Source of the DNA: Providencia rustigianii DSM 4541
GTDB lineage: Bacteria; Pseudomonadota; Gammaproteobacteria; Enterobacterales; Enterobacteriaceae
Direction of reading: 5' to 3'
Length of the DNA: 64,000 bases
Assembly: GCF_000156395.1 (NCBI RefSeq)
Contig: NZ_GG703820.1
Location: 288,947-352,946, forward strand
A program made the position numbers and the translations under genes. The notes below the pieces were generated by a model, which was not told the origin of the DNA, ran no database searches, and saw only the letters and a list, made by a program, of their open reading frames with translations. This document shows positions 1 through 9,968 of this stretch, piece after piece. The stretch's first letter is position 1. Each line of letters begins with the position of its first letter.

Positions 1-46
1 CGAAGCTGACTTGTTCATTGTTATCTTTTAAATTATACAGTTTCAT
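1..46 (-). CDS. thrC: Threonine synthase, N-terminal fragment
   Basis: Only the first 15 codons lie in the window. The protein begins MKLYNLKDNNEQVSF, which matches the start of enterobacterial threonine synthase, the PLP enzyme that converts O-phosphohomoserine to threonine. The start codon lies three bases beyond the thrB stop, so it is the third cistron of the thr operon. The rest is outside the window. Confidence 0.93.
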   Translation of the reverse strand, partial: MKLYNLKDNNEQVSF

Positions 47-49
47 CGT

Positions 50-979
50 TTACCCTATTGTCCTTGCACCGACCAGATCTAAATGGCAGATATGCACAAA
101 GCCTTCATCATTTTGAATGTAATGTTGTTGTAGGTACTCCACCATTTCTTGCGCGATTTTTATATCATCGCTAATGGTGAACAAGGTTGGACCTGAACCT
201 GAAATTCCACAGGCTAGCGCCCCAATTTGTTTAGCATGCTCACGAGCTTGAGCAAAACCCGGTAGTAATTGAGTTCGGTATGGCTCGGCAACCACATCTT
301 TGATCATCGTGAGCGCCAATTCTGGCTGGTTAGTATGGCAAGCGTGGATAAAGCCTGATAAATATCGCCCATGGTTCACAATGTCATAGCGAGAATAGCT
401 ATCGGGTAAAATGGCGCGCGCTTCCGCAGTGGAGACTTTAATCCCCGGATAAGCCATTACCCAATACCAATTTTTAAAGGCAGGAACCGGCTGCGAAATA
501 ATGCCATTTTGCTCTATAATCAGCTGTAAGCCGCCGAGGTAGCAAGGTGCAACATTATCATAATGAATACTTCCTGAAATGCGTCCTTCCAAGACCCCCA
601 TCATCCCAAGTAATTCAGTTTGGTCAAACGGTTTACCTGCAAATTCATTGAGCGCCATCAGTGCGGCAACCACTGAACATGCACTTGATCCCAAGCCAGA
701 ACCAATGGGCATATTTTTTTCGAGAACCATTGCCACATTCAGTTTTTTACCAAGACGCTCACAAAACAGTTCCCAACATTGATAAACAATGTTGTGTTCC
801 ATTTTCTTTGGCAGCTTGCTAACGAATCGACCTTGATTGGTTAATGAAAAAGTATCCGCCGCTTCAATACTGACACAGTCACCTAATAATGAGCCATCAA
901 TAGGTGAAACTGCCGCGCCAAGCACATCAAACCCAACGCTCACATTCCCAATTGAAGCAGGTGCATAAACTTTAATCAC
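50..979 (-). CDS. thrB: Homoserine kinase
   Basis: This 309-residue cytoplasmic GHMP-family kinase phosphorylates homoserine for threonine synthesis, and its length is that of E. coli ThrB. The GHMP ATP-binding motif [13 protein letters not shown] is at about residues 90-102 and the C-terminal glycine motif [10 protein letters not shown] is near residue 258. It starts three bases after the thrA stop and ends three bases before thrC, so the three genes form one compact operon. Expression should follow thr attenuation. Confidence 0.97.
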   Translation of the reverse strand: MIKVYAPASIGNVSVGFDVLGAAVSPIDGSLLGDCVSIEAADTFSLTNQGRFVSKLPKKMEHNIVYQCWELFCERLGKKLNVAMVLEKNMPIGSGLGSSACSVVAALMALNEFAGKPFDQTELLGMMGVLEGRISGSIHYDNVAPCYLGGLQLIIEQNGIISQPVPAFKNWYWVMAYPGIKVSTAEARAILPDSYSRYDIVNHGRYLSGFIHACHTNQPELALTMIKDVVAEPYRTQLLPGFAQAREHAKQIGALACGISGSGPTLFTISDDIKIAQEMVEYLQQHYIQNDEGFVHICHLDLVGARTIG

Positions 980-982
980 TTC

Positions 983-3442
983 TTAAACTCCCAATTTCCA
1001 TGATAGGGTACGCAGCATATCCGCAAATACACCCGCCGCAGTTACATCATTACCGGCACCATAGCCTCTTAACACTAAAGGAATTGGCTGGTAATAGCGC
1101 GTATAGAATGCCAGTGCGTTTTCGCCATTTTTCACTTTAAACAGTGGGTCGTTACCATCAACGGCGACAATTTTCACCTGACAGCGACCTTCTTCGATAA
1201 GACCGACATAGCGTAACACTTTTTCTTCTGCCTCTGCGGCTTTTATGCGCTCAGCAAATGGGGCATCTAGCTGGGGTAAACGTGCCATAAATTCAGTCAC
1301 GTTACCTGAACTGTCAAAATCAGCGGGTAATACTGATTCAATTTCAATATCTTCCAGTTCTAATTTATATCCCGCTTCACGGGCAAGAATTAATAATTTA
1401 CGTGCTACATCCATACCGGATAAATCATCACGAGGATCCGGCTCTGTAAAGCCTTTCTCTTTTGCTAATGTTGTCGCTTCAGACAATGACATGCCTTCGT
1501 CTAATTTACCGAAAATAAACGAAAGGGAGCCAGACAAGATACCGCTGAAATGAACCAGCTCATCCCCAGCATTGAGTAAGTTTTGAAGATTCTCAATTAC
1601 CGGTAAACCTGCGCCAACGTTAGTGTCATATAAGAATTTACGTTTCGAATTCTCTGATGCTTCACGTAGCTGATGGTAATAATCCATCGACAATGTGTTG
1701 GCTTTTTTATTCGGCGTCACAACGTTAAAACCATCTTTTAAGAAATTAACATACTGCTCAGCAATTTCTTGATTTGATGTACAGTCGATAATTACTGGAT
1801 TCAAGAAGTGATATTCACGCTCTAAGCGGATCAAGCGGCTAAGACTAAATGGCTCTTTTGCTTCAGCGAGTTCCGCTTTCCAGTTATCTAAATCAATACC
1901 TTGCATATTAGTTAGCATCGCTCTTGAGTTCGCGATACCGCACACACGCAGGTCAATATGTTTCTGTTTTAGCCATTGTTGCTGGCGATGAATCTGCTCA
2001 ATCAGCGCATTACCAACCCCACCGACACCCACTATAAAGGCCTCGATCACTTGTTCTGCATTGAAGAGCATTTGGTGACATAAGCGTACCGCCGTTGTCG
2101 CTGATTCATTGGCAATAACCGCGGAAATAGAGCGCTCAGAGGACCCCTGAGCAATCGCCACGATATTAATATTGCCACGAGTCAATGCTGAGAAGAAACG
2201 CGCTGAAATACCTTTTAGCGTACGCATACCGTCACCCACAACGGAGATGATAGCCAGTTGCTCCATCACATCTAATGGGTCTAATACCCCATCCTTCAGC
2301 TCTAAATAAAACTCTTCTTCTAGCGCAGTACGTGCTCGTCGAAGTTCATTTTGTGGCACACAGAAACTGATACTGTATTCTGAGGACGATTGGGTGATCA
2401 GTACCACGGAGATTCCTTTACGCGACATGACTGAGAAAATACGCGCAGCCATACCCACCATGCCTTTCATTCCCGGGCCTGAGACGTTGATCATCGCCAT
2501 ATTATTCAGGTTAGTGATCCCTTTAACTGGGGTACTGACGTCCGTTTGTCCATCCCCAATTAACGTTCCCGGAGCACTCGGATTAGTGGTGTTTTTGATC
2601 AAGCAAGGAATTTGGAACTGAGCAATCGGTGCAATAGTACGAGGATGAAGAACTTTCGCGCCGAAATATGAAAGCTCCATCGCTTCTTGGTACGACATTC
2701 CCTTGAGTAATCTTGCATCAGGCACTAAACGTGGGTCACAGGTATAAACACCATCAACATCAGTCCAAATCTCACAGCAATCAGCGCGTAAGCACGCCGC
2801 TAATACCGCCGCAGAATAGTCAGAGCCGTTACGCCCTAAAACCACGAGTTCACCTTTATCATTCCCTGCGGTGAAACCTGCCATCAAGATAAAATGGTCT
2901 TTTGGTATATTTAATTCGGCAATCCGTTTTGTTGATTCATTGATGTCAACTGTGGATTCTAAATAGTGCCCTTTTGCAAGCAAGCTTTCGACTGGGTTTA
3001 TCACAGTAACTTTGTGGCCACGCGCTTTTAAAACAGATTCCATGATGGCAATAGAGAGTTTTTCACCACGACAGATAATTGCGGCGTTAATGCTGTCAGG
3101 ACATTGTCCAAGAAGAGTAATACCATGCAGTACTTGTTTAATTTGCGCGAATTCGTGTTCAGTTAGTTTTTTTAACTTGTCATATTCGAAGCCGGGTAGC
3201 TTATCTTTCAAGCCCTTTAACAGATTAGCAAAAATCATTTCTGCATCATTCACATGCGTGATGACATCCTGACCCGCGACTGTTTTTTCAATCATTGCAA
3301 CGAGATGGTTAGTGATTTTTGCTGGTGCAGATAGCACCAGAGTCACTTGCCCATCAGCTAATTTGCTTTCAGCGATGTCAGCAACGTTCAGTACTCGTTC
3401 GTCATTTGCAACCGAAGTACCGCCAAATTTAAGCACACGCAT
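983..3442 (-). CDS. thrA: Bifunctional aspartokinase I / homoserine dehydrogenase I
   Basis: This 819-residue protein catalyses the first step (aspartate phosphorylation) and the third step (aspartate semialdehyde to homoserine) of the threonine branch. The N-terminal aspartokinase begins [12 protein letters not shown]. Regulatory ACT repeats follow at about residues 310-460, and the homoserine dehydrogenase half opens with the nucleotide motif [10 protein letters not shown] near residue 465. The reading frame extends 13 codons upstream, but the start at 3442 gives the family's N-terminus and has a CAGGAGAG ribosome-binding site; the longer start would run into the attenuator. Threonine feedback is known for this family. 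Confidence 0.97.
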   Translation of the reverse strand: MRVLKFGGTSVANDERVLNVADIAESKLADGQVTLVLSAPAKITNHLVAMIEKTVAGQDVITHVNDAEMIFANLLKGLKDKLPGFEYDKLKKLTEHEFAQIKQVLHGITLLGQCPDSINAAIICRGEKLSIAIMESVLKARGHKVTVINPVESLLAKGHYLESTVDINESTKRIAELNIPKDHFILMAGFTAGNDKGELVVLGRNGSDYSAAVLAACLRADCCEIWTDVDGVYTCDPRLVPDARLLKGMSYQEAMELSYFGAKVLHPRTIAPIAQFQIPCLIKNTTNPSAPGTLIGDGQTDVSTPVKGITNLNNMAMINVSGPGMKGMVGMAARIFSVMSRKGISVVLITQSSSEYSISFCVPQNELRRARTALEEEFYLELKDGVLDPLDVMEQLAIISVVGDGMRTLKGISARFFSALTRGNINIVAIAQGSSERSISAVIANESATTAVRLCHQMLFNAEQVIEAFIVGVGGVGNALIEQIHRQQQWLKQKHIDLRVCGIANSRAMLTNMQGIDLDNWKAELAEAKEPFSLSRLIRLEREYHFLNPVIIDCTSNQEIAEQYVNFLKDGFNVVTPNKKANTLSMDYYHQLREASENSKRKFLYDTNVGAGLPVIENLQNLLNAGDELVHFSGILSGSLSFIFGKLDEGMSLSEATTLAKEKGFTEPDPRDDLSGMDVARKLLILAREAGYKLELEDIEIESVLPADFDSSGNVTEFMARLPQLDAPFAERIKAAEAEEKVLRYVGLIEEGRCQVKIVAVDGNDPLFKVKNGENALAFYTRYYQPIPLVLRGYGAGNDVTAAGVFADMLRTLSWKLGV

Positions 3443-3467
3443 GGTATTTCTCTCCTGAATTAACACC

Positions 3468-3500
3468 AAAAAAAAGCCCACATCTTTTTGGATGCGGGCT
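3468..3500 (-). terminator. thr operon attenuator hairpin
   Basis: On the minus strand a GC-rich stem (GCCCGCATCC pairing with GATGTGGGC) is followed by a run of at least eight T. It lies between the thrL stop and the thrA ribosome-binding site, where transcription attenuation of the thr operon occurs in enterobacteria. Confidence 0.9.
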
Positions 3501-3525
3501 TTTTCATTTTTATTTTTTGGATGCG

Positions 3526-3594
3526 TCAGCCCGCCCCGTTTCCTGTGGTTACGGTGGTGGTGGTAATAATCGTAGTCAGGCTGATGTTACGCAT
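3526..3594 (-). CDS. thrL: thr operon leader peptide
   Basis: This 22-residue leader reads M-R-N-I-S-L followed by a run rich in Thr and Ile ([11 protein letters not shown]) and ends GNGAG, the same ending as E. coli ThrL. Ribosome stalling at the clustered Thr/Ile codons when their tRNAs are uncharged is the known mechanism that prevents formation of the downstream terminator. No strong Shine-Dalgarno is obvious. Confidence 0.93.
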   Translation of the reverse strand: MRNISLTTIITTTTVTTGNGAG

Positions 3595-3638
3595 AAATTC
3601 TGTCTGTCTCATTGGGAACATTTAGTTTCTCCCTATAC

Positions 3639-3666
3639 GGTTAAAGTAATTGTTGAAAAATGTCAA
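3639..3666 (-). promoter_or_regulatory. thr operon promoter
   Basis: On the minus strand TTGACA (3661-3666) is followed by the segment ACTTTAACC and then TATAGG. This has the same layout as the E. coli thr promoter, where TTGACT precedes ACTTTAACC and ATATAGG. The match is by recall of the E. coli sequence. Confidence 0.7.
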
Positions 3667-4714
3667 ATTTATTTGCTCTAACTCGCATAATTCCGCCCTT
3701 TCGCTAGATTAAAGATCACCTAGCTTTAGGGAATATTCCTGTATAAAAACAGACAAAAGCTCCATAATCCAGAAATAAAAACCAATTACCATTGAGTTGT
3801 CAGATTTAAATATTATTTCAATAGCGGATGCATTTATTGTTCAATAAACAATCAAATTCTAATTATTGATATCTGTCATTGCTAGCTCAGAGGTAATCAA
3901 AATATTGAGATAAACACGGTTTTGAAAATCCATGTTTATCTTGAATTATTTTTCATCAATATTGATGCCAACCATAAAATCACCTTACCAAGTCACAAAT
4001 CAATTCCATTAATTGATGACTCAATAGCCATAAAATTTATTATAAAGAAGAAAATAGAATTCAGATATTTCTTAATTAATTTGTTAATTTTTTGTAAAAT
4101 AAAAGGGAATAATTCAAAGTGAATAGGTGTAATTCCCTAGTTTGAGTTATAAAAAACCAGAATTGCTATTTTTACGCGATTTTAGATTAATAAAATTGAT
4201 TTTACTCTTCCTTATTTTTAGAAAAAAAATTACAGTAAAAAAACGTTCCTTCAACCACTTTAAGTTAAATTTCAGCAGTGAGCACCCCATAACTATGCGG
4301 GCTCTCATCCATATACTCATGAAATAAAAACATTATCTATTTTTAAAACTATTATTTTTTATCTCAATTCGATACCTCAGAGTAATCTAAATTTGGTATA
4401 ATTCTCTACCTAACAATCTTTGTTAACGTGCTACAATTGATTTTGATATGTATCAACAAAAGTTAGTTTTTTAGGTGGTAAATGCAGTATTAGCTGTTAT
4501 ATTGCTGTTAACAGCCCAATATTGGGAAAGTGCTTTAATTTTGGTAGGTTTTACTATCTTATGCTTAACGGATAGGCAGCTTTAAATCACTGATAAATGT
4601 AAAGACAAATTTATACTCATGAACGTGATTTTCCAGATAATCATACCAACAACCACCTAACTGGAAACGGCTTGTGAGTTCAGTATTTTTATTTTAATAC
4701 TTTAGGTAGCAAAT
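3667..4714. other. Long AT-rich intergenic region between thr and arcA
   Basis: About 1 kb, strongly AT-rich, without a convincing gene. Two short plus-strand frames near 3922-4122 and 4142-4327 lack recognisable motifs or good ribosome-binding sites. The right third holds the FNR site and probably the arcA promoters and long 5' leader, as in E. coli. E. coli has yjjY and yjtD here; neither is recognisable in this window. Confidence 0.6.
4443..4456. promoter_or_regulatory. FNR-binding site upstream of arcA
   Basis: TTGAT-ATGT-ATCAA is a perfect match to the symmetrical FNR/CRP-family consensus TTGATnnnnATCAA. It is 258 bp upstream of the arcA start codon. FNR activation of arcA is established in E. 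coli, so anaerobic induction of arcA by this site is a sound inference. Confidence 0.75.
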
Positions 4715-5431
4715 ATGCAGACCCCACACATTTTGATCGTTGAAGACGAAATTGTCACACGTAATACGCTGAAAAGTATTTTTGAAGCGGAAGGTTATGT
4801 GGTCCATGAAGCCACTGATGGCGAAGAGATGAATAACGTTCTCTCTGAGCATGACATCAATTTAGTTATCATGGACATCAACTTACCAGGTAAAAACGGT
4901 TTACTGCTAGCTCGTGAATTACGTGAGCAAGAAAGTATCGCATTGATGTTTTTAACTGGTCGTGACAATGAAGTCGATAAAATTCTTGGTCTTGAAATTG
5001 GTGCTGATGACTATATCACCAAGCCATTCAACCCACGTGAACTGACTATCCGTGCACGCAATTTATTGTCTCGTACAATGAATTTAGTCGGTGGCACAGA
5101 AGAACGTCGCCTCGTTGAGAGTTATAAATTTAATGGCTGGGAATTAGATATCAATAGCCGTTCATTAGTTAGCCCTGCTGGCGAGCACTACAAATTACCA
5201 CGTAGTGAGTTCCGTGCAATGCTACACTTCTGTGAAAACCCAGGCAAAATTCAGACTCGCGCTGACTTACTGAAGAAAATGACCGGCCGTGAATTAAAAC
5301 CACACGATAGAACGGTCGATGTGACTATCCGTCGTATCCGTAAGCATTTTGAATCAACACCGGATACCCCAGAAATCATCGCAACCATCCACGGTGAAGG
5401 TTACCGTTTTTGTGGTGATTTAGACGAATAA
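4715..5431 (+). CDS. arcA: Aerobic respiration control response regulator ArcA
   Basis: This 238-residue OmpR-family regulator has exactly the E. coli length and near-identical sequence. The receiver domain (about 1-120) has the phosphoacceptor Asp54 in IMDINLPG and Lys in ITKPFNP. The winged-helix DNA-binding domain (about 135-235) contains [16 protein letters not shown] and ends [10 protein letters not shown]. It is phosphorylated by ArcB under microaerobic and anaerobic conditions and represses aerobic respiratory genes. It is monocistronic, with a terminator directly downstream; arcB is not in the window. Confidence 0.98.
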   Translation: MQTPHILIVEDEIVTRNTLKSIFEAEGYVVHEATDGEEMNNVLSEHDINLVIMDINLPGKNGLLLARELREQESIALMFLTGRDNEVDKILGLEIGADDYITKPFNPRELTIRARNLLSRTMNLVGGTEERRLVESYKFNGWELDINSRSLVSPAGEHYKLPRSEFRAMLHFCENPGKIQTRADLLKKMTGRELKPHDRTVDVTIRRIRKHFESTPDTPEIIATIHGEGYRFCGDLDE

Positions 5432-5463
5432 TCGTCACTTAATATCAGTATCTTGATTTAATG

Positions 5464-5497
5464 AAACCGTAGTCATTCATGACTACGGTTTTTTTAT
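5464..5497 (+). terminator. arcA terminator
   Basis: A perfect stem AACCGTAGTCAT/ATGACTACGGTT is followed by T6, 33 bp after the arcA stop codon. Confidence 0.9.
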
Positions 5498-5614
5498 AAA
5501 ACATTATCTTAAAGTACCCTTTTTTATTGATTCAGTTATATTTTTTAGAATCACCTAGCGATATATTCCCTTAAATATCCAAAATAAGCTTAGCTTAGAC
5601 ATTGAGGGGATAAT

Positions 5615-6373
5615 ATGGGGTTCGTTGTCGATGAAAGAAATAAGCTAGTTGAGGTAGATCACTCTCATAATCATTTTTGCATTACTACTGCAATTGGAAA
5701 CCCTACAACAACTCTATTGGATAATAACTTAAAAGTTACCTCTATTTTTGCAAGAACAAAAAGTAGAAGAAACAAACATGTCAGAAAACCTATTGGGGAT
5801 AATAACCCCATGCTTTACGCCTTAAAAGGCCTACACCAGGTCAGAGCTACACGACGTTCAATAATAGATTTGAATCAAAGCTATCGACAAATATTGCCAA
5901 AATTTCTCGCCGCTGGTTTTGTATGGGATTGGCTTATTCCATTACCATCATCTAGTAATTTAACAGCTTTATTTGCTAAAAAAGTAATCAAACATTCAGG
6001 AATTGGTGAGTATCATCACGACATAATAATAAAAAATAGCGCACAACATACACTTGATAGCCTTTATAATTTGCCCATAAGATCGTCCGAACGCTCCGCC
6101 TTACATGAGGATACTAAACGATTTATTTCATTTAACTCACCCAAAACACCTTTTGAAATAAAATCAATTACTCGGGTCAAGTTAAGAAAATATATTAACC
6201 CGCTAACTTGGGGAAATATACCCAGCAATATATCTGTCCCCTGCAATATTTTACTTGTTGATGACATGGTAACAACAGGTACCTCATTGATGGCTGCATT
6301 TAAGTTACTAAAACAACGATATCCAATCGTTAATATTGAGGCTCTCACCTTATTTGGCTCAAGTAAAAAATAA
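5615..6373 (+). CDS. Orphan phosphoribosyltransferase-fold protein
   Basis: This 252-residue protein has a type I PRTase PRPP loop, ILLVDDMVTTGTSL, at about residues 213-226, preceded by hydrophobic strands and PLPSSSN near residue 112, a segment resembling ComF-like PRTases. The start has a GAGGGG ribosome-binding site. There is no zinc-finger N-terminus typical of ComF and no substrate hood that I recognise, so the substrate is unknown. It is AT-rich, stands alone between arcA and creA where E. coli has creBCD, and looks acquired. It could be a nucleotide-salvage or defence-associated PRTase; the sequence does not decide. Confidence 0.7.
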   Translation: MGFVVDERNKLVEVDHSHNHFCITTAIGNPTTTLLDNNLKVTSIFARTKSRRNKHVRKPIGDNNPMLYALKGLHQVRATRRSIIDLNQSYRQILPKFLAAGFVWDWLIPLPSSSNLTALFAKKVIKHSGIGEYHHDIIIKNSAQHTLDSLYNLPIRSSERSALHEDTKRFISFNSPKTPFEIKSITRVKLRKYINPLTWGNIPSNISVPCNILLVDDMVTTGTSLMAAFKLLKQRYPIVNIEALTLFGSSKK

Positions 6374-6564
6374 TAATTGCCTCTAATAGTCATAATCGAT
6401 AGGATACCCATAAGAGCTGGTATGAGCGACCCTGCTCTATAAATTATCGAACGTCGCCCGCGCTGCGCGTGTGTAGCCAGACCGTAAGGGTCAGAAATCA
6501 CATCCTTAGAGAGCGGATAAGGCAACTAACAGGTTGTAAAAATGTCGTTTCACATTGCACAATC

Positions 6565-6590
6565 AAAAGGCACTGTAAAAAGTGCCTTTT
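6565..6590. terminator. Bidirectional terminator between PRTase gene and creA
   Basis: The stem AAAAGGCACT/AGTGCCTTTT carries A and T tracts on both flanks, so it can end creA transcription on the minus strand and the plus-strand transcript from 5615. Confidence 0.8.
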
Positions 6591-6602
6591 GCATTTATAT
6601 TG

Positions 6603-7106
6603 CTACCAAGGCATAACTGGCACTGCACTCAATGCATTTTTTGGTGAGCCATCAATCATTTTATCCGAATACGTCAAGTAGATTAACGCATTGCGTTTTG
6701 GATCATAGAAACGCACCACTTGCAGCTTTTTGAAGACTAATGAAGTTCTCTTTTGGAAAACGACCTGCCCTTTCTGTGGGTTACGTTTTACACGATCAGT
6801 CAATTCGATGGGGCCTACTTGCTGGCAAGAAATTGCGGCGTCCGACGTATCTTCGGCTAAGCCTAAACCGCCTTTAATTCCACCTGTTTTAGAACGACTT
6901 AAATAGCACGTTACATTATCTACATCGGGGTCATCAAAAGCTTCGACGACGATTTTATGATCTGGACCGAATACTTTAAATACCGTATCCACAGAGCCAA
7001 TTTCTTCAGCCACCGTGGCAAAAGAGAATGTCGATAGTAATGATGCGATAACGAGTTTTTTTATGGCATCGCCTAAGGCGTAATTTTTTAATCTAGAAAA
7101 ACGCAT
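6603..7106 (-). CDS. creA: CreA family periplasmic protein
   Basis: The 167-residue protein matches E. coli CreA along its length, including [21 protein letters not shown], the [20 protein letters not shown] segment and the C-terminal [14 protein letters not shown]. An N-terminal hydrophobic stretch (about residues 17-33) ending in an Ala-rich site suggests Sec export. The biochemical function is unknown. In E. coli it is the first gene of creABCD; here the gene next door is an unrelated PRTase on the other strand and no creB, creC or creD is present. Confidence 0.93.
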   Translation of the reverse strand: MRFSRLKNYALGDAIKKLVIASLLSTFSFATVAEEIGSVDTVFKVFGPDHKIVVEAFDDPDVDNVTCYLSRSKTGGIKGGLGLAEDTSDAAISCQQVGPIELTDRVKRNPQKGQVVFQKRTSLVFKKLQVVRFYDPKRNALIYLTYSDKMIDGSPKNALSAVPVMPW

Positions 7107-7293
7107 TCTGTATTCCCTTTTCAGCTTAATTAACTACAGCATCTTAATATAATAAAAATGATGATCACTCTGTTTTGTAACTAAATCTTAAATACACCGC
7201 ATTTACTATAAACGAAAAAGATAACTTGTTATAGAATAGCGAATCATTGATAACTCATATCAGTCCTGTGAGTCGTATTGCTTGGGGATATCC

Positions 7294-8205
7294 ATGGATC
7301 AAACTAATATTATTCGCGATCTTCTTCGCTGGATAGATGATAACCTTGATAAACCATTATCATTAGATAATGTTGCCGCTAAAGCGGGGTATTCAAAGTG
7401 GCATTTACAGAGAATGTTCAAGGATGTAACCGATCAAGCTATCGGTGCTTATATTCGCGCAAGACGCCTGTCCCGAGCGGCTGTAGCACTGCGCCTAACC
7501 AGCCGTCCCATCCTTGATATTGCATTACAGTACCGATTTGATTCACAACAGACATTCACTCGTGCATTTAAAAAACAATTTAACCTAACTCCGGCATTTT
7601 ATCGCCGCACTGAAGAGTGGTGTGCCGCAGGTATCTGTCCACCTATTTTGTTGAATGATCACCATCCTCTGAATTATGAATTTGTGCAGATACCGGAACA
7701 ATCATTGGTTGGTTTAGAACAAAGCTGTTCCTACGCCTTAGAGGAGTGGTCAACAGCCTGTTCGCAAATGCGTCAATCATTCTGGCGCTATTACCTAGAA
7801 CATACCACCAGCGTAGCATCTGAAGTCTTTGGCTTACATCACGCTATTCACAATGCTGAAAAAGAAGATGAGCAGACCGTGTTTTATACCACAGCGGTCA
7901 AACCTGAAGATGCAAGTTTCAATAATACGCAATACAGCCATATCACCATTCCCGCAGGGGAATATGTGAAGTTCAATTTCAGTGGTGAAGCAAATAGAGA
8001 AAGATTACAAGAATTTTTGTATCAGATTTATGGTATCTATCTGCCGAAGCTAAACCTAACTCGTCGCCCTGGCTATGATATTGAGCATTACAAAATTAAA
8101 GATGTTGAGATTGATGATGTGAGCAATAGTGATCCGAAAACCCATATTGATGCATTCAGCTATTATGTACCTATCAAAATAGATAGCACACAGTACGCAC
8201 AATAA
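7294..8205 (+). CDS. rob: Right-origin-binding protein Rob, AraC/XylS-type regulator
   Basis: The 303-residue protein has an N-terminal AraC-type dual helix-turn-helix (about residues 5-105, including AAKAGYSKWHLQRMFK and DIALQYRFDSQQTFTRAFKK) and a C-terminal GyrI-like effector-binding domain (about 120-300). Rob activates marA/soxS/rob regulon genes, including efflux and stress genes, after binding bile salts or fatty acids. The frame stays open to a TTG at 7282, but the ATG at 7294 gives the family start MDQ with a GGGGAT ribosome-binding site. Confidence 0.95.
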   Translation: MDQTNIIRDLLRWIDDNLDKPLSLDNVAAKAGYSKWHLQRMFKDVTDQAIGAYIRARRLSRAAVALRLTSRPILDIALQYRFDSQQTFTRAFKKQFNLTPAFYRRTEEWCAAGICPPILLNDHHPLNYEFVQIPEQSLVGLEQSCSYALEEWSTACSQMRQSFWRYYLEHTTSVASEVFGLHHAIHNAEKEDEQTVFYTTAVKPEDASFNNTQYSHITIPAGEYVKFNFSGEANRERLQEFLYQIYGIYLPKLNLTRRPGYDIEHYKIKDVEIDDVSNSDPKTHIDAFSYYVPIKIDSTQYAQ

Positions 8206-8226
8206 AATAGGTCTTTTTGGTGATTG

Positions 8227-8254
8227 AGGCGTTTTCTATGAAAACGCCTTTTTT
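8227..8254. terminator. Terminator between rob and gpmB
   Basis: The stem AGGCGTTTTC/GAAAACGCCT is followed by T6 on the plus strand. It sits between the convergent genes rob and gpmB. Confidence 0.85.
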
Positions 8255-8260
8255 ATACCA

Positions 8261-8908
8261 TTAACCCTGCTGCTCATCTAAGGCAGGCTGCGTTAAATGG
8301 GTTACCTCTCCCGCCGTTTCTACGATCCAGCCATTGGCTAACCATGGGCTATTTTGGTAATCCACTCGAGAAAGGGAGCAATTACGCAATCGTAAACGAC
8401 GCGGTGAATTAGCAGGAACCCCTAAGATACGACTTAATAAAGTACTTAGCGCTAAACCGTGGCTAACCAGCAATGGGCGGCTATCTTCAGGTAATTCAAG
8501 GCAACGATTCAATGCTGCAAACATGCGCGTAAACAATTCATCCATTGATTCACCATTAGGAATACGTCCGCCATCAGCGCCATTGATCAAGCTCTGACGC
8601 CATTGCTCTTCCTGCTCGGTGAGTGAATCAATCTCTCTCTGTTCTAATACGCCCATATTTAGTTCACGTAAACGCGGTTCTGTGATAATTTCACAACCGC
8701 AAACATCCGCAATAATTTGTGCAGTTTCGCGTGTGCGTCCCATATCACTAGTGATAATATGGGTAATACCTTCTGATTTGACCCGATTGGCGACTTGTTC
8801 CGCCTGTTTACGACCAAGAGCCGTCAGAGGGCTATCTGATTGACCCTGTATGCGACGAGCAACGTTCCATTCAGTTTCGCCATGGCGAACAAGATAAACC
8901 TGTAACAT
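8261..8908 (-). CDS. gpmB: Phosphoglycerate mutase-like phosphatase GpmB (YtjC)
   Basis: The 215-residue length equals that of E. coli GpmB. The histidine phosphatase signature LVRHGETEWN at residues 5-14 holds the catalytic His, and a second conserved His lies in LLVSHGLALS near residue 150. Annotated as a cofactor-dependent phosphoglycerate mutase, members of this branch act mainly as phosphatases, so a mutase role in glycolysis is uncertain. It is divergent from yjjX. Confidence 0.93.
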   Translation of the reverse strand: MLQVYLVRHGETEWNVARRIQGQSDSPLTALGRKQAEQVANRVKSEGITHIITSDMGRTRETAQIIADVCGCEIITEPRLRELNMGVLEQREIDSLTEQEEQWRQSLINGADGGRIPNGESMDELFTRMFAALNRCLELPEDSRPLLVSHGLALSTLLSRILGVPANSPRRLRLRNCSLSRVDYQNSPWLANGWIVETAGEVTHLTQPALDEQQG

Positions 8909-8960
8909 AGATGTGTTCCGTTATTACTGTGCAAAGTATGTGTTCAAAGGAAAATAATTA

Positions 8961-9497
8961 ATGTACCAAGTTATAGCTGCAACGACTAATCCTGCCAAAA
9001 TTAAAGCAATTCATCTTGCTTTCGATGCTGTTTTTGGACCAGGCAGTTATCAAATTGAAGATATTAATGTCGATAGCAGCGTTCCACAGCAACCTATCGG
9101 TAATAATGAAACCCGTACAGGTGCAAGACAACGAGTGATGGCATCGAGACAAGTTCGCCCAGAAGCTGACTTTTGGGTCGGTATTGAAGCTGGCGTCGAA
9201 GATGATATGACATTCGCTTGGATTGTTATCGAACACAGCCAAATTCGTGGAGAATCTCGTTCTGCCAGTATCATGATCCCAGAAAAAATTCTTGCGGGGA
9301 TCCGTGAAGGGCGTGAGCTTGGCGACGAAATGGCATTCTTAACCGGTATTGATAATATCAAGCAACAAGGTGGCGCTATTGGCTTTTTCACCAATGGCGT
9401 TCTGACGCGCACCAGTGTTTATCAACAAGCCTTAATACTTGCCTTAGTTCCTATTAAGCACGAAATTTATAAAGAGCTAAACCAGATAGACGATTAA
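8961..9497 (+). CDS. yjjX: Inosine/xanthosine triphosphatase
   Basis: This 178-residue ITPase-like protein removes non-canonical ITP/XTP to keep them out of nucleic acids. It opens [17 protein letters not shown], as YjjX does, and has the conserved [10 protein letters not shown] and [12 protein letters not shown] segments. It is slightly longer than the E. coli protein (170-171 residues) owing to a short C-terminal tail. A bidirectional terminator follows. Confidence 0.93.
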   Translation: MYQVIAATTNPAKIKAIHLAFDAVFGPGSYQIEDINVDSSVPQQPIGNNETRTGARQRVMASRQVRPEADFWVGIEAGVEDDMTFAWIVIEHSQIRGESRSASIMIPEKILAGIREGRELGDEMAFLTGIDNIKQQGGAIGFFTNGVLTRTSVYQQALILALVPIKHEIYKELNQIDD

Positions 9498-9524
9498 TTA
9501 TACCCGAAACAATTTAAAATGCAT

Positions 9525-9557
9525 GCAGGGCTCTCAATCATTGGGAGCCCTGCTTTT
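9525..9557. terminator. Terminator between yjjX and trpR
   Basis: The stem GCAGGGCTC/GAGCCCTGC plus further loop pairing is followed by T5 on the plus strand; A-rich sequence on the other side lets it serve convergent trpR too. Confidence 0.8.
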
Positions 9558-9570
9558 TGGTTAAATAAGA

Positions 9571-9888
9571 CTAAAGTAATTTCGACTCTAGCCACTCTTT
9601 GACCGGAATCGGTGCTGATTTCAAACTATTCGACCCACGAGTAATGGTTGCGATCCCAACACCTAACTCATTTTTTAACTCTCGTTGGCTCATTTCACCT
9701 CGCATCAACTCTTGCACTATCCTCACTCGAGTTCCTAGCGCTGTCCGTTCATCCGGAGTGAGTAATAGCTGAAGAATTGAATGCTGTATATTTTGTTCAA
9801 ATGCCATTTGTAGCAGTTCCACAAAACGTTGCCAATCTGCATTCTCATCGGCGGTTAATGCCGGATCAGAGGTATATTCTACAGTCAT
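9571..9888 (-). CDS. trpR: Trp operon repressor
   Basis: This 105-residue protein binds tryptophan and represses trp, aroH and its own gene. The helix-turn-helix core is intact: [18 protein letters not shown] followed by [28 protein letters not shown]. The frame opens at an ATG at 9903, but that start overlaps the operator. The ATG at 9888, with an AAGG ribosome-binding site, gives a product close to the family length (107-108 residues). The N-terminal arm diverges from E. coli, as is usual. Confidence 0.93.
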   Translation of the reverse strand: MTVEYTSDPALTADENADWQRFVELLQMAFEQNIQHSILQLLLTPDERTALGTRVRIVQELMRGEMSQRELKNELGVGIATITRGSNSLKSAPIPVKEWLESKLL

Positions 9889-9902
9889 CGCCTTACCTTC
9901 CA

Positions 9903-9927
9903 TACTATTAAACTAGTACAAATAATA
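9903..9927 (-). promoter_or_regulatory. trpR operator and -10 element
   Basis: TACTATTAAACTAGTA (9903-9918) is a near-perfect inverted repeat matching the TrpR operator half-site CTAGTA. A TATTAT -10 hexamer on the minus strand lies at 9922-9927 just upstream of it. The position between promoter and start codon fits autorepression, known for E. coli trpR. The -35 element is not obvious. Confidence 0.75.
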
Positions 9928-9968
9928 GCACAGAACGCTATCCGTCATAGTTAAAAATAAAATAAGAA

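Noticed and set aside
3922..4327. Two short plus-strand frames (66 and 61 codons) upstream of arcA
   Set aside because: AT-rich, Lys/Ile/Phe-dominated translations with no motif or convincing ribosome-binding site; expected by chance in such composition.
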